Positions 1 to 6,127 of a stretch of 6,881 bases of DNA are shown here, one piece after another (within the stretch, counting starts at the first letter, position 1; every line of letters starts with the position of its first letter). A model generated the notes under the pieces. It saw only the letters and a program-made list of their open reading frames with translations. It did no database searches and was not told the origin of the DNA. The stretch is from JAWCQZ01 sp964486625. GTDB taxonomy: Archaea; Halobacteriota; Syntropharchaeia; JACQPP01. The stretch lies in the NCBI GenBank assembly GCA_964486625.1, contig CAZANW010000083.1:1-6881 (forward strand), given 5' to 3'. Both the position numbers and the translations under genes were made by a program.

Positions 1-1600
1 CCTCCCGGAAGTGCCTCAAGCCGCTCAGCACCGGCGCGGGCGCCGTCTGCCCCAGGCCGCAGATGGAGCCGTCCGCCATCACCGCCGCCAGGTCGTCGAA
101 GTGCGCGAACTCCACAGGCTCCAGCCGGCAGAGGCGGTCGAGGAGCCCCGCCATCTTCTCCGTCCCCGCCCGGCATGGCGTGCACTTGCCGCACGATTCG
201 TGGGCGAAGAAGCGGAGGCAGTTCCGCGCCGCATCCACGGTGCATCGCCGGTCGGAGAGGACGATGAACCCCCCGGAGCCCAATGCGCTCCCCTCCTTCG
301 CCAGCGGGCCGAAGTCGAGGGGAACGTCGAGTTTCGAGGCGGGCAGGAAGCCGGTCGCCACGCCTCCCGGGAAGAAACATCTCACGCGGGTTCCCGGGGC
401 GGGGCCGCCCGCCAGGTCGAAAATCAACTCGCGGGCCGTCGTCCCCAGGGGCGCCTCGCAGACCCCGGGCCGCGCCACGTCGCCGGAGACCGAGAAGAGT
501 TTCACGCGGGCCGCCATCGGGCCGTGGGCCAGGACTCCCGGGACCAGCGAGAGCGTCTCCACGTTGCTCACCAGCGTCGGTTTTCCCCAGAGGCCGCGGG
601 TCGCCGGGAAGGGCGGGCGGAGCCGCGGCTCGCCGCGCCTCCCCTCCATGGACTCCAGCAGCGCGGTCTCCTCCCCGCACACGTAGGCCCCGGCACCGAT
701 GACCAGGCGGACCCTCGGCTTGGTCGCCGACGGCCTGGCCCCGGCCACGATTCCCGCGGCAGCCGCCTGGCGGATGGCGGCCTCCAAGACCCGGCGGGAG
801 CGGGCATACTCCTCCCGCAGGTAGACGTAAACTTCCGCCGCCCCGACGGTCGCGGCGGCGATGAGCGCCCCCTCCAAGAGCCGATGGGGGTCGCGCTCCA
901 TGATGAACCGGTCCTTGAACGTCCCGGGCTCCCCCTCGTCGGCGTTCACCACGACGTATTTCGGCTCGCCCGGCGCCCGCAGGACCGCCTCCCACTTGGC
1001 GGCGGCGGGGAACCCCGCGCCCCCGAGGCCGCGCAGGCCGCTCTCCTTGAGGGCGGCGACGACCGCCCCGGGACTCCTCTCCCCGCGCACCTTCCGGAGA
1101 GCCCGGTAACCCCCGGCGTTCCGGTAGTCCGCGAGCCCTCGGGGACGGGGATGGGTCCGGGGAGGGACACGCTTCACCGCTTTCTTCATGACCTCCGGCC
1201 CCGCACGCGCCACCGGGGAGTCGTTCACCAGCAGCGCGGGCCCCTCGTCGCACAACCCGAGGCAGGAGACGGTCCGGACCTCCACCCCGTCTCCGAGAGC
1301 CCCGGCGGCTTCCCGGACTCGCTCGCACCCCGCCAGGTGGCAGGGGAGGCTGGAGCACACCTTGACCACCCTCTTCGGGGGCGGGCTGAACCGGAAGTTG
1401 GCGTAGAAGGAGGCGGTCCCGAACAACTGCTCCCGGGGCAGGCGGGCCTCGGCGGAGAGAACCTCGAGGGCGTCCCGGGGCAGGTTACCGAAGCGCCCCT
1501 GGAGGGCGTGGAGCGCATCGAGGAGCAGGAGATTGCCGGACCCGAGGCCGGCGGCCTGCCTCCGCACGAAGGCGAGTTCGGAGGGAGCGAGGTCTCCCAT
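1..1600 (-). CDS. Fused NuoE-NuoF-like diaphorase subunit, probably formate dehydrogenase beta subunit (partial, C-terminus off the left edge)
   Basis: At least 533 residues read without interruption from the ATG at 1600 to base 2. Residues about 1-75 form the helical N-terminal part of NuoE. A thioredoxin-like [2Fe-2S] domain follows, with ligands C82, C87, C113 and C117 (C-x4-C and C-x3-C). From about 165 it is NuoF: a glycine-rich RGLGGAGFP (190-198) for FMN/NADH, GAYVCGEE (304-311), an SLBB-like stretch, and a [4Fe-4S] site at C470, C473, C476 and C514. NuoF subunits oxidise or reduce NAD(H) through FMN. NuoE-NuoF fusions are known as beta subunits of soluble NAD-dependent formate dehydrogenases, such as FDH1 of Methylorubrum. 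The fdhD gene 31 bases upstream favours that role over Complex I or a hydrogenase. The catalytic subunit is not in the window. The start has no well-spaced SD, and no other in-frame start lies between it and the fdhD stop. Confidence 0.9.
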   Translation of the reverse strand, partial: MGDLAPSELAFVRRQAAGLGSGNLLLLDALHALQGRFGNLPRDALEVLSAEARLPREQLFGTASFYANFRFSPPPKRVVKVCSSLPCHLAGCERVREAAGALGDGVEVRTVSCLGLCDEGPALLVNDSPVARAGPEVMKKAVKRVPPRTHPRPRGLADYRNAGGYRALRKVRGERSPGAVVAALKESGLRGLGGAGFPAAAKWEAVLRAPGEPKYVVVNADEGEPGTFKDRFIMERDPHRLLEGALIAAATVGAAEVYVYLREEYARSRRVLEAAIRQAAAAGIVAGARPSATKPRVRLVIGAGAYVCGEETALLESMEGRRGEPRLRPPFPATRGLWGKPTLVSNVETLSLVPGVLAHGPMAARVKLFSVSGDVARPGVCEAPLGTTARELIFDLAGGPAPGTRVRCFFPGGVATGFLPASKLDVPLDFGPLAKEGSALGSGGFIVLSDRRCTVDAARNCLRFFAHESCGKCTPCRAGTEKMAGLLDRLCRLEPVEFAHFDDLAAVMADGSICGLGQTAPAPVLSGLRHFRE

Positions 1601-1631
1601 TTCCTGGAGGTGGTCGGAGGGTGAAAAGGGC

Positions 1632-2345
1632 TTATCGGCGCGCCAGCCATCCCGCGTAGAGGTTCAGGCTCCGCCCCCGCACGTAGCCGACCAGCGTCGC
1701 GCCCCCCTCCCGGGCGAGCCGGACCCCCTCCGCCGTCGTCCCGCCGATGGTGGCCATGACCGGCGCCCCCATGCGGAGCCCCTTGCCGACCATGCCGCCC
1801 GTGAGGCGGCCGGTGGTCAGGAGCGTCAGGCCCCGCGTGGTCCGGCCCCGGAGGAACGCGAGGCCCCGGAGCTTGTCGAGGGTGTTGTATTTGCCCACGT
1901 CCTCCGCGAGCCACCGGAGGCCGCGGCCGTCGGCGAGGGCGGAGGTGTGGACCCCGCGGGCGGCCTTGTAGAGCCTCGCCCCCTGGAGCATCTCCTCCAC
2001 GCGGGCGAAAATCTCCTCCGGCTTCACCGGCCGGGGAGTCGCCCGGGGAAGGGGTCTGGGCTCGCGGGGCCACCCCCGCGTCAGGACCCGGACGGTGCGG
2101 GTTCCACGGTGCGCCCGCACCCTCCGGATGTCCGCGGGCCGGGCCAGCCCCTCGTTCAAAAGGTGACCCGCGGCGAATGCTTCCATCTCCGAAGGCGTGC
2201 AGGCGAAGGGCCCGGCCTCGTCCAGAAATCCGAACTGGAGGGTCCACCGCTCCTCCGCCGCCACCCTGGCCCGCCGGGAGACCCAGCGCCCGTCATCGAG
2301 GGCGCGGAAAGCGAGGGTCCGGGTCGTGCCGCGGGGCGGGGCCAT
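1632..2345 (-). CDS. fdhD: FdhD-like formate dehydrogenase accessory sulfurtransferase, divergent and without the CxxC loop
   Basis: FdhD passes sulfur from a cysteine desulfurase to the molybdenum cofactor of formate dehydrogenase. The family is recognisable from ACTPSEMEAFAAGHLLNEG (48-66), GVHTSALADG (131-140), AEDVGKYNTLDKL (147-159; usually EDVGRHNxxDK), TTGRLTGGM (177-185) and the end LVGYVRGRSLNLYAGW. Length is 237 residues from the ATG at 2345, close to the family norm. The frame stays open upstream to an ATG at 2519, but that would add 58 Gly/Pro-rich residues and overlap the start of the divergent methyltransferase, so the shorter form is preferred. Neither start has a convincing SD. 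Oddities: the only cysteine is C49. The loop around residues 80-105, where E. coli FdhD has its catalytic C121-x2-C124, is Arg/Pro-rich with no cysteine. The usual SxTSPT stretch is replaced by ATIGGTTAEG. It may be a functional variant or have a changed role. Confidence 0.85.
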   Translation of the reverse strand: MAPPRGTTRTLAFRALDDGRWVSRRARVAAEERWTLQFGFLDEAGPFACTPSEMEAFAAGHLLNEGLARPADIRRVRAHRGTRTVRVLTRGWPREPRPLPRATPRPVKPEEIFARVEEMLQGARLYKAARGVHTSALADGRGLRWLAEDVGKYNTLDKLRGLAFLRGRTTRGLTLLTTGRLTGGMVGKGLRMGAPVMATIGGTTAEGVRLAREGGATLVGYVRGRSLNLYAGWLARR

Positions 2346-2483
2346 GAATCCGTGTCGTCCCGCGCGATAAAAGAGCAGGGTTTTTCCTCTCCACTCCTGC
2401 CTCCCGGGATGGTCTCCGTCGGCCAGCCCGCCCCCCTCCGCGCCGGACCCCTCGACCGGCCCTCCAACGCCGAACTCCTCAAA

Positions 2484-2505
2484 GTTCTTGAAAGGTTCAG
2501 CGAAC
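2484..2505. repeat. Imperfect inverted repeat just upstream of the methyltransferase SD
   Basis: The arms are GTTC and TGAA on the left (2484-2487, 2489-2492) and TTCA and GAAC on the right (2496-2499, 2502-2505). They surround a 3-base centre, AGG, with 1 and 2 unpaired bases between the inner and outer arms. It ends 2 bases before the SD, so it could be an operator or an RNA hairpin affecting translation. It is short and may be chance. Confidence 0.35.
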
Positions 2506-2507
2506 GC

Positions 2508-2514
2508 GGGAGGA
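2508..2514 (+). promoter_or_regulatory. Shine-Dalgarno site fixing the methyltransferase start
   Basis: GGGAGGA lies 3 bases before the ATG at 2518 (6 bases if only GGAG at 2509-2512 is counted as pairing). It selects this ATG over the in-frame ATG at 2488, which has no such site. Confidence 0.7.
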
Positions 2515-2517
2515 ATC

Positions 2518-3126
2518 ATGGCTGACGGCCACCCTGTCTTCGCCGCCTTTTACGACCGCTTCATGAAGCAGGCCGAGAAGAAGGTCGGCCGCCACCGGGA
2601 GTGGATCGTCGGCGGGGCTCGCGGCAGGGTGCTGGAGGTCGGGGCCGGGACCGGAGCGGCGTTCCCTTTCTACCGCAAGGCCGACGAGGTCGTGGCGCTC
2701 GAGCCCGACCCCTTCATGCGGGCGAAGGGCGAGGCGCGCCTGAAGGGCCTCCGGAACGAGGTCCCCATCTCCCTGCGAGCCGGGCCCGTCGAGAGCCTGC
2801 CATTCAAGGACGCCTCTTTCGACACGGCAGTCTCCACCCTTGTTTTCTGCTCCGTGACGAATCCCCGGAAAGGCCTCTCCGAACTCCACCGCGTGCTCCG
2901 GCCGGGGGGGGAGTTCCGGTTCATCGAGCACATCCAGGGGGAGGGCCTGAAGGCCCCGGTCCTGGACTCCCTCACCCCCTTCTGGAAGCTCATCTCCGCG
3001 GGCTGCCACCTCAACCGGAGGACCCTCGACGAGATCCAGCGGGCGGGGTTCCAATTGGGCGAAATGCGGCGCGACGCGCTGCCGCCCGGGGTGCCCCTCG
3101 TCGCGGGCGTGGCGCGCAGACCCTGA
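2518..3126 (+). CDS. Class I SAM-dependent methyltransferase, METTL7/UbiE-like
   Basis: A 202-residue cytoplasmic methyltransferase. The SAM-binding motif I is VLEVGAGTG (38-46). The acidic residue ending strand 2 is E62 in VVALEPD, which should hold the SAM ribose. The adenine-side motif is AGPVESLPFKDASFD (88-102), followed by LVFCSV (108-113) and the post-III motif RVLRPGGEFRFIEH (125-138). The ending, with W156 and a GCHLNRRT stretch (162-169), resembles the METTL7/thiol- or lipid-methyltransferase branch of Methyltransf_11 proteins more than true UbiE, but the substrate cannot be read from sequence. A good SD precedes the start. The gene is divergent from fdhD and convergent with the next gene, with only 6 bases between their stop codons, so there is no room for a separate terminator. 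No functional link to either neighbour is evident. Confidence 0.88.
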   Translation: MADGHPVFAAFYDRFMKQAEKKVGRHREWIVGGARGRVLEVGAGTGAAFPFYRKADEVVALEPDPFMRAKGEARLKGLRNEVPISLRAGPVESLPFKDASFDTAVSTLVFCSVTNPRKGLSELHRVLRPGGEFRFIEHIQGEGLKAPVLDSLTPFWKLISAGCHLNRRTLDEIQRAGFQLGEMRRDALPPGVPLVAGVARRP

Positions 3127-3132
3127 CCCGTT

Positions 3133-3690
3133 TCACCCGAACTCGATGCGGACGTGGTTCTTCTCCTCGGCCTGGGGAGTCCCCCGCGGGATGGTGCCGG
3201 GCCCGAAGGGGCTCTCCTTGCCCCCCTGGAGAATCTTCACGCGGCCGGGGTTTCCGTCGGGGCAGAGGTCCCCGTTCTTCCACGTCTTCCCCTCCCCCGG
3301 GTACCGGAACGAATCCTCGGTGAGGACGCCCCCCGCGAGGGCGATGAAGTTCTGCACGGTGGCCCGCCGCCCGTCGCCGTTCGGCGGTATCTCGATGTGG
3401 AGGGTGGCGTCGCCATGGGTGTGCAGCGCCGCCTCCATCGTCGCCCCCAAGGCCGGCTTCTTCTCGCCGCAGATGACGACCTCATACGAGGCGTGGTTGT
3501 GGGTGGACGCCTTCGGAATCTCCTGAAGCTCGAACACGCTGCGGTTCAGGCCGCCGGCGGGGGCGGGCCCGCGGACGAGGACCAGCGCGAAGAGGAGCAC
3601 CACGACCGCCCCCAGGAGGAGGGGCACGGTCCTCCTGCCAGCGGGCGCCGGTCCGCCCCTGCGCTTCCCCTTGACCCGGGCATTCGCCAT
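3133..3690 (-). CDS. Membrane-anchored exported protein with a His-rich domain (putative metal binding), no assigned function
   Basis: 185 residues. A basic N-terminus (about 1-20, many Arg/Lys) is followed by one hydrophobic helix (about 22-39), with a Gly/Pro/Ala linker and the rest outside the cell. It is a signal anchor rather than a clearly cleaved signal. The outer domain has two histidine clusters, THNHASYEV (63-71) and LHTHGDATLHIEI (89-101), giving H64, H66, H90, H92 and H98 plus E100. It also has two cysteines, C74 and C143, and ends in a beta-like NHVRIEF. The HNHA..., HTH...xHIE layout resembles small unnamed exported proteins I recall from archaea and some bacteria; no function is known to me. 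Clustered histidines suggest metal binding (inference). The start at 3690 lacks an SD, and TTTAAA lies 28 bases upstream, as for a leaderless archaeal gene. It is divergent from the copper ATPase, which supports a shared metal-related role. Confidence 0.75.
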   Translation of the reverse strand: MANARVKGKRRGGPAPAGRRTVPLLLGAVVVLLFALVLVRGPAPAGGLNRSVFELQEIPKASTHNHASYEVVICGEKKPALGATMEAALHTHGDATLHIEIPPNGDGRRATVQNFIALAGGVLTEDSFRYPGEGKTWKNGDLCPDGNPGRVKILQGGKESPFGPGTIPRGTPQAEEKNHVRIEFG

Positions 3691-3716
3691 ATGGGTCTAC
3701 ACTTCGACCGGAAAAG

Positions 3717-3726
3717 CGTTTAAACG
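3717..3726. promoter_or_regulatory. Palindromic TTTAAA box in the divergent promoter region
   Basis: CGTTTAAACG is a perfect 10-base palindrome, and flanking A-rich and T-rich bases extend it imperfectly to about 3712-3731. The TTTAAA core (3719-3724) is centred about 31 bases before the ATG of the minus-strand exported protein, so transcription starting 26-27 bases from its centre would begin within a few bases of that ATG. This fits an archaeal TATA box with a purine-rich BRE (AGAAACG on the minus strand). It could equally be an operator for a metal-responsive regulator, or serve both genes. Confidence 0.45.
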
Positions 3727-3743
3727 TTTCTTGCGGGGAAGGC

Positions 3744-3757
3744 ATAGATTAAGTTCA
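3744..3757 (+). promoter_or_regulatory. Possible TATA-like element for the copper ATPase
   Basis: An AT-rich stretch, ATAGATTAAGTTCA, lies in otherwise GC-rich DNA and is centred about 28 bases before the ATPase ATG. A GGAAGG purine run precedes it. The start codon has no SD. The spacing fits a leaderless or very short-leader archaeal transcript. A weak bacterial -10 reading (TAGATT) is also possible, but without a well-spaced -35. Confidence 0.35.
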
Positions 3758-3778
3758 TTTGCTGCAAGAGCGGCGCCC

Positions 3779-6088
3779 ATGGCCAAAGACCCCGTCTGCG
3801 GCATGTTCGTCACCGAGACCCCCAGCGCCCTGAAGTGGGAGTCCGAGGGCCGGACCTGGTTTTTCTGCAGCGACAATTGCCTCCGGACCTTCCGGGCCCC
3901 CGAGAAGGAGCTGAAGCGCCTCAAGCGGATGGTCGCCCTCTCCTTCTCTCTGGGAACCCCGATTTTCCTCCTCCAGTGGGTCTTCCCGGGAACCGTTCGC
4001 GGCCGCGTCGGATTCGCCGATGCGGAGGGGCTCCTCTTCTTCCTCCTCGCGACTCCGGTCCAGTTCATCGCCGGCCTCCCCTTCTACCGCGGCCTCCACC
4101 ACGCCATCAAGGCGCGGGCCGCCAACATGGACACCCTCATCGCCATCGGGACCCTCGCCGCCTGGGGCTTCAGCACCCTGGTCGCCTTCGCCTCCGAGTC
4201 CGTCCCCCCGTCGGCGCGGGGGTATTACTACGAGGTGTCGTCCCTCATCCTCGGTGCCATCCTCGTCGGCAAGTGGGGCGAGCACCTCATGAGGGAGCGG
4301 GCCCTCCGGGACGTCCGGGCCCTCCTCGACCTCCAGCCCCCGACCGCCACCGTGCTCCGGGACGGGAAGGAGGTCCAGATTCCGGTGGAGCAGGTGGTGG
4401 TGGGCGACCTGATGGTGGTGCGGCCCGGCGAGAAGATACCGGCCGACAGCCAGGTCGCGGAGGGACGCTCGGCGGTGGACCAGTCCATGCTCACCGGCGA
4501 GTCCATCCCGGTGGAGAAGGGGCCCGGAGACGAGGTCATCGGGGGGACCCTCAACAAGCAGGGGCTCCTCAAGGTCCGGGCCATCAAGGTGGGCCAGGAC
4601 ACCGCCCTCTCCCAGATTGTGAAACTGGTCAAGGACGCCCAGGCGGCCCGCGCCCCCATCGAGCGCCTCGCCGACAGCATCTCGCGCTACTTCGTGCCCG
4701 CCGTGATCGTCGTGGCCGTCGTCTCCTTCATCGGATGGAGTGCGGCCGGGGCGCCCTTCGGCTACGCATTCTCCGCCCTCATCGCGGTCCTCATCATCGC
4801 CTGCCCCTGCGCTCTCGGCATCGCGACCCCGGCGGCCCTCACGGTCGGGACCGGCATCGGGGCGCGCAACGGCGTCCTCATCAAGGGGGGCGAGCCGCTG
4901 GAGAAGGCGGGGCGCATCGAGGCGGTGGTCCTCGACAAGACTGGGACCCTGACGAAGGGAGAGCCCTCGGTGACCGACGTGGTCGCCCTGGCCGCCCTGC
5001 CGGAGGGGGAGGTCATGCGGCTGGCGGCGGCCGCGGAGCGCGGCTCGGAGCACCCCCTCGCCCAGGCCATCCTGGCGCGGGCCCGGGAGGCTCGGCTGGA
5101 GTTGCCCGAGCCCCGGGAGTTCGAGGCGCTGGAGGGGCGCGGGGTCCGGGCGGTGGTGGAGGGGCGCACGGTCCTCCTCGGGAACCGGAGGCTGATGGAT
5201 GAACAGGGCGTGCCGCTCGCGGAGGCCGCGGGCGTCGTGGAGCGCCTCGAGAACGACGGGAAGACCGCCATGCTCCTGGCCGTCGATGGGCGGCCGGCCG
5301 GCGCCATCGCCGTGGCGGACACCCTCAAGCCCGGAGCGGCCGAGGCGGTCCGGGACCTGAAGTCGATGGGAATCGAGACCCTCCTCCTCACCGGGGACAA
5401 CCGGCGGACCGGGGAAGCGGTGGGGCGGCAGGTGGGCGTGGACCGGGTCCTCGCGGAGGTCCTCCCCGCCCAGAAGGCGGAGACCGTGCGCGCCCTCCGG
5501 GAGGAGGGAAAGGCGGTGGCGATGGTGGGGGACGGCGTCAACGACGCCCCGGCCCTGGCGGCGGCCGACGTCGGCATCGCGATTGGGGGCGGGACCGACG
5601 TGGCCATGGAGACCGCCTCCGTCGTCCTCGTCGGCGGCGATCCCCGCGGGGTCCCCGCGGCCGTCAAGCTGAGCCAGAAGACGCTGGGAAAAATCAAGCA
5701 GAATCTCTTCTGGGCCTTCTTCTACAACACGGTCCTCATCCCGGTGGCGGCGTGGGGCCTGCTGAACCTCCTCCTGGCCGCGGTCGCCATGGGCTCCAGC
5801 AGCATCTCGGTGGGGGTCAACTCCCAGTTCCTGCGGCGCTTCGACCCCAAGACTGCCCGGGGAAAGCGCGTCCGCCCCTCCCGGCGCCGCGCCCCGGAAC
5901 CGGCCCGCCCGTCTGCCCGGCTTCCGCCCGCGCCCCTCCCGGCGCACGCCCCGACCCTCGCCGAGGACCCCGTCTGCGGCATGAAGCTGGAGCCCAAGAC
6001 CGCCGCCGGCAGCAGCGTCCGGGACGGGAAAACATACTACTTCTGTTCGCCCGCCTGCAAGGCGAAGTTCGATTCGCGGAAACAGTGA
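3779..6088 (+). CDS. Cu(I)-type P1B ATPase with TRASH/YHS metal-binding domains at both ends
   Basis: A 769-residue membrane pump, expected to export copper using ATP. The N-terminal TRASH/YHS domain has C7, C30 and C34 (C-x22-C-x3-C). Transmembrane segments lie near 51-70, 84-105, 117-139, 155-177, 305-323 and 330-352, with the CPC site at C342-P343-C344, then two more at about 641-660 and 664-684. The actuator TGES is at 239-242, phosphorylated D386 in DKTGT, HP at 425-426, TGD at 538-540 and GDGVND at 584-589. YN (649-650) in TM7 and MxxSS (671-675) in TM8 are the Cu(I) signature (P1B-1). A Pro/Arg/Ala linker leads to a second TRASH domain (C733, C756, C760; same spacing). There is no HMA domain. 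The ATG at 3779 is chosen because it directly precedes the KDPVCGM domain start. An open upstream extension to 3671 would overlap the divergent gene. The loop between TM7 and TM8 is short. Confidence 0.95.
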   Translation: MAKDPVCGMFVTETPSALKWESEGRTWFFCSDNCLRTFRAPEKELKRLKRMVALSFSLGTPIFLLQWVFPGTVRGRVGFADAEGLLFFLLATPVQFIAGLPFYRGLHHAIKARAANMDTLIAIGTLAAWGFSTLVAFASESVPPSARGYYYEVSSLILGAILVGKWGEHLMRERALRDVRALLDLQPPTATVLRDGKEVQIPVEQVVVGDLMVVRPGEKIPADSQVAEGRSAVDQSMLTGESIPVEKGPGDEVIGGTLNKQGLLKVRAIKVGQDTALSQIVKLVKDAQAARAPIERLADSISRYFVPAVIVVAVVSFIGWSAAGAPFGYAFSALIAVLIIACPCALGIATPAALTVGTGIGARNGVLIKGGEPLEKAGRIEAVVLDKTGTLTKGEPSVTDVVALAALPEGEVMRLAAAAERGSEHPLAQAILARAREARLELPEPREFEALEGRGVRAVVEGRTVLLGNRRLMDEQGVPLAEAAGVVERLENDGKTAMLLAVDGRPAGAIAVADTLKPGAAEAVRDLKSMGIETLLLTGDNRRTGEAVGRQVGVDRVLAEVLPAQKAETVRALREEGKAVAMVGDGVNDAPALAAADVGIAIGGGTDVAMETASVVLVGGDPRGVPAAVKLSQKTLGKIKQNLFWAFFYNTVLIPVAAWGLLNLLLAAVAMGSSSISVGVNSQFLRRFDPKTARGKRVRPSRRRAPEPARPSARLPPAPLPAHAPTLAEDPVCGMKLEPKTAAGSSVRDGKTYYFCSPACKAKFDSRKQ

Positions 6089-6098
6089 AGGGGACGCC

Positions 6099-6103
6099 TT
6101 TTT
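6099..6103 (+). terminator. T-tract between the ATPase and the Cys-cluster gene
   Basis: A run of five T, followed by CTAT, sits in the 39-base gap. Archaeal polymerases can stop at T-tracts without a hairpin, so this may be a weak terminator. It also lies about 25 bases before the next ATG and could be that gene's TATA-like element. No hairpin precedes it. Confidence 0.25.
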
Positions 6104-6127
6104 CTATCCCGAAGGCACGGGAGCCCC

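Larger units (their letters stand above)
2346..2517. promoter_or_regulatory. Divergent spacer between fdhD and the methyltransferase gene
   Basis: If both preferred starts are right, this 172-base stretch carries the control region for the two divergent genes. It is mostly C-rich, with AT-richer patches at about 2363-2370 (an A-run), 2380-2386 (a T-run) and 2481-2493. No clear bacterial -35/-10 pair or archaeal TATA box stands out. The fdhD frame is open through it, so part could code for an N-terminal extension. Confidence 0.4.

Noticed and set aside
11..1624. A 537-codon plus-strand open frame across the left part
   Set aside because: It is antisense to the NuoE-NuoF fusion, whose metal-ligand and glycine motifs are all intact. 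The plus-strand product is Arg/Pro/Gly-rich with no recognisable motif, as expected for a GC-rich shadow.
1225..2247. A 340-codon minus-strand frame spanning fdhD and the NuoE part
   Set aside because: It runs out of frame through two well-supported genes on the same strand. Its product is Arg/Pro/Gly-rich and carries no motif.
2346..2519. A 58-residue N-terminal extension of FdhD starting at 2519
   Set aside because: The extension is Gly/Pro-rich, unlike FdhD, and would overlap the divergent methyltransferase start. The ATG at 2345 gives the usual family length.
3671..3778. An upstream start for the copper ATPase at 3671
   Set aside because: It would add 36 residues before the KDPVCGM domain start, overlap the divergent gene and run through its promoter box. 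The start at 3779 fits the domain boundary.
3755..5947. A 730-codon minus-strand open frame opposite the copper ATPase
   Set aside because: It is caused by strong GC bias at third positions of the ATPase. The translation is low-complexity (Asp/Gly/His/Arg) with no domain.
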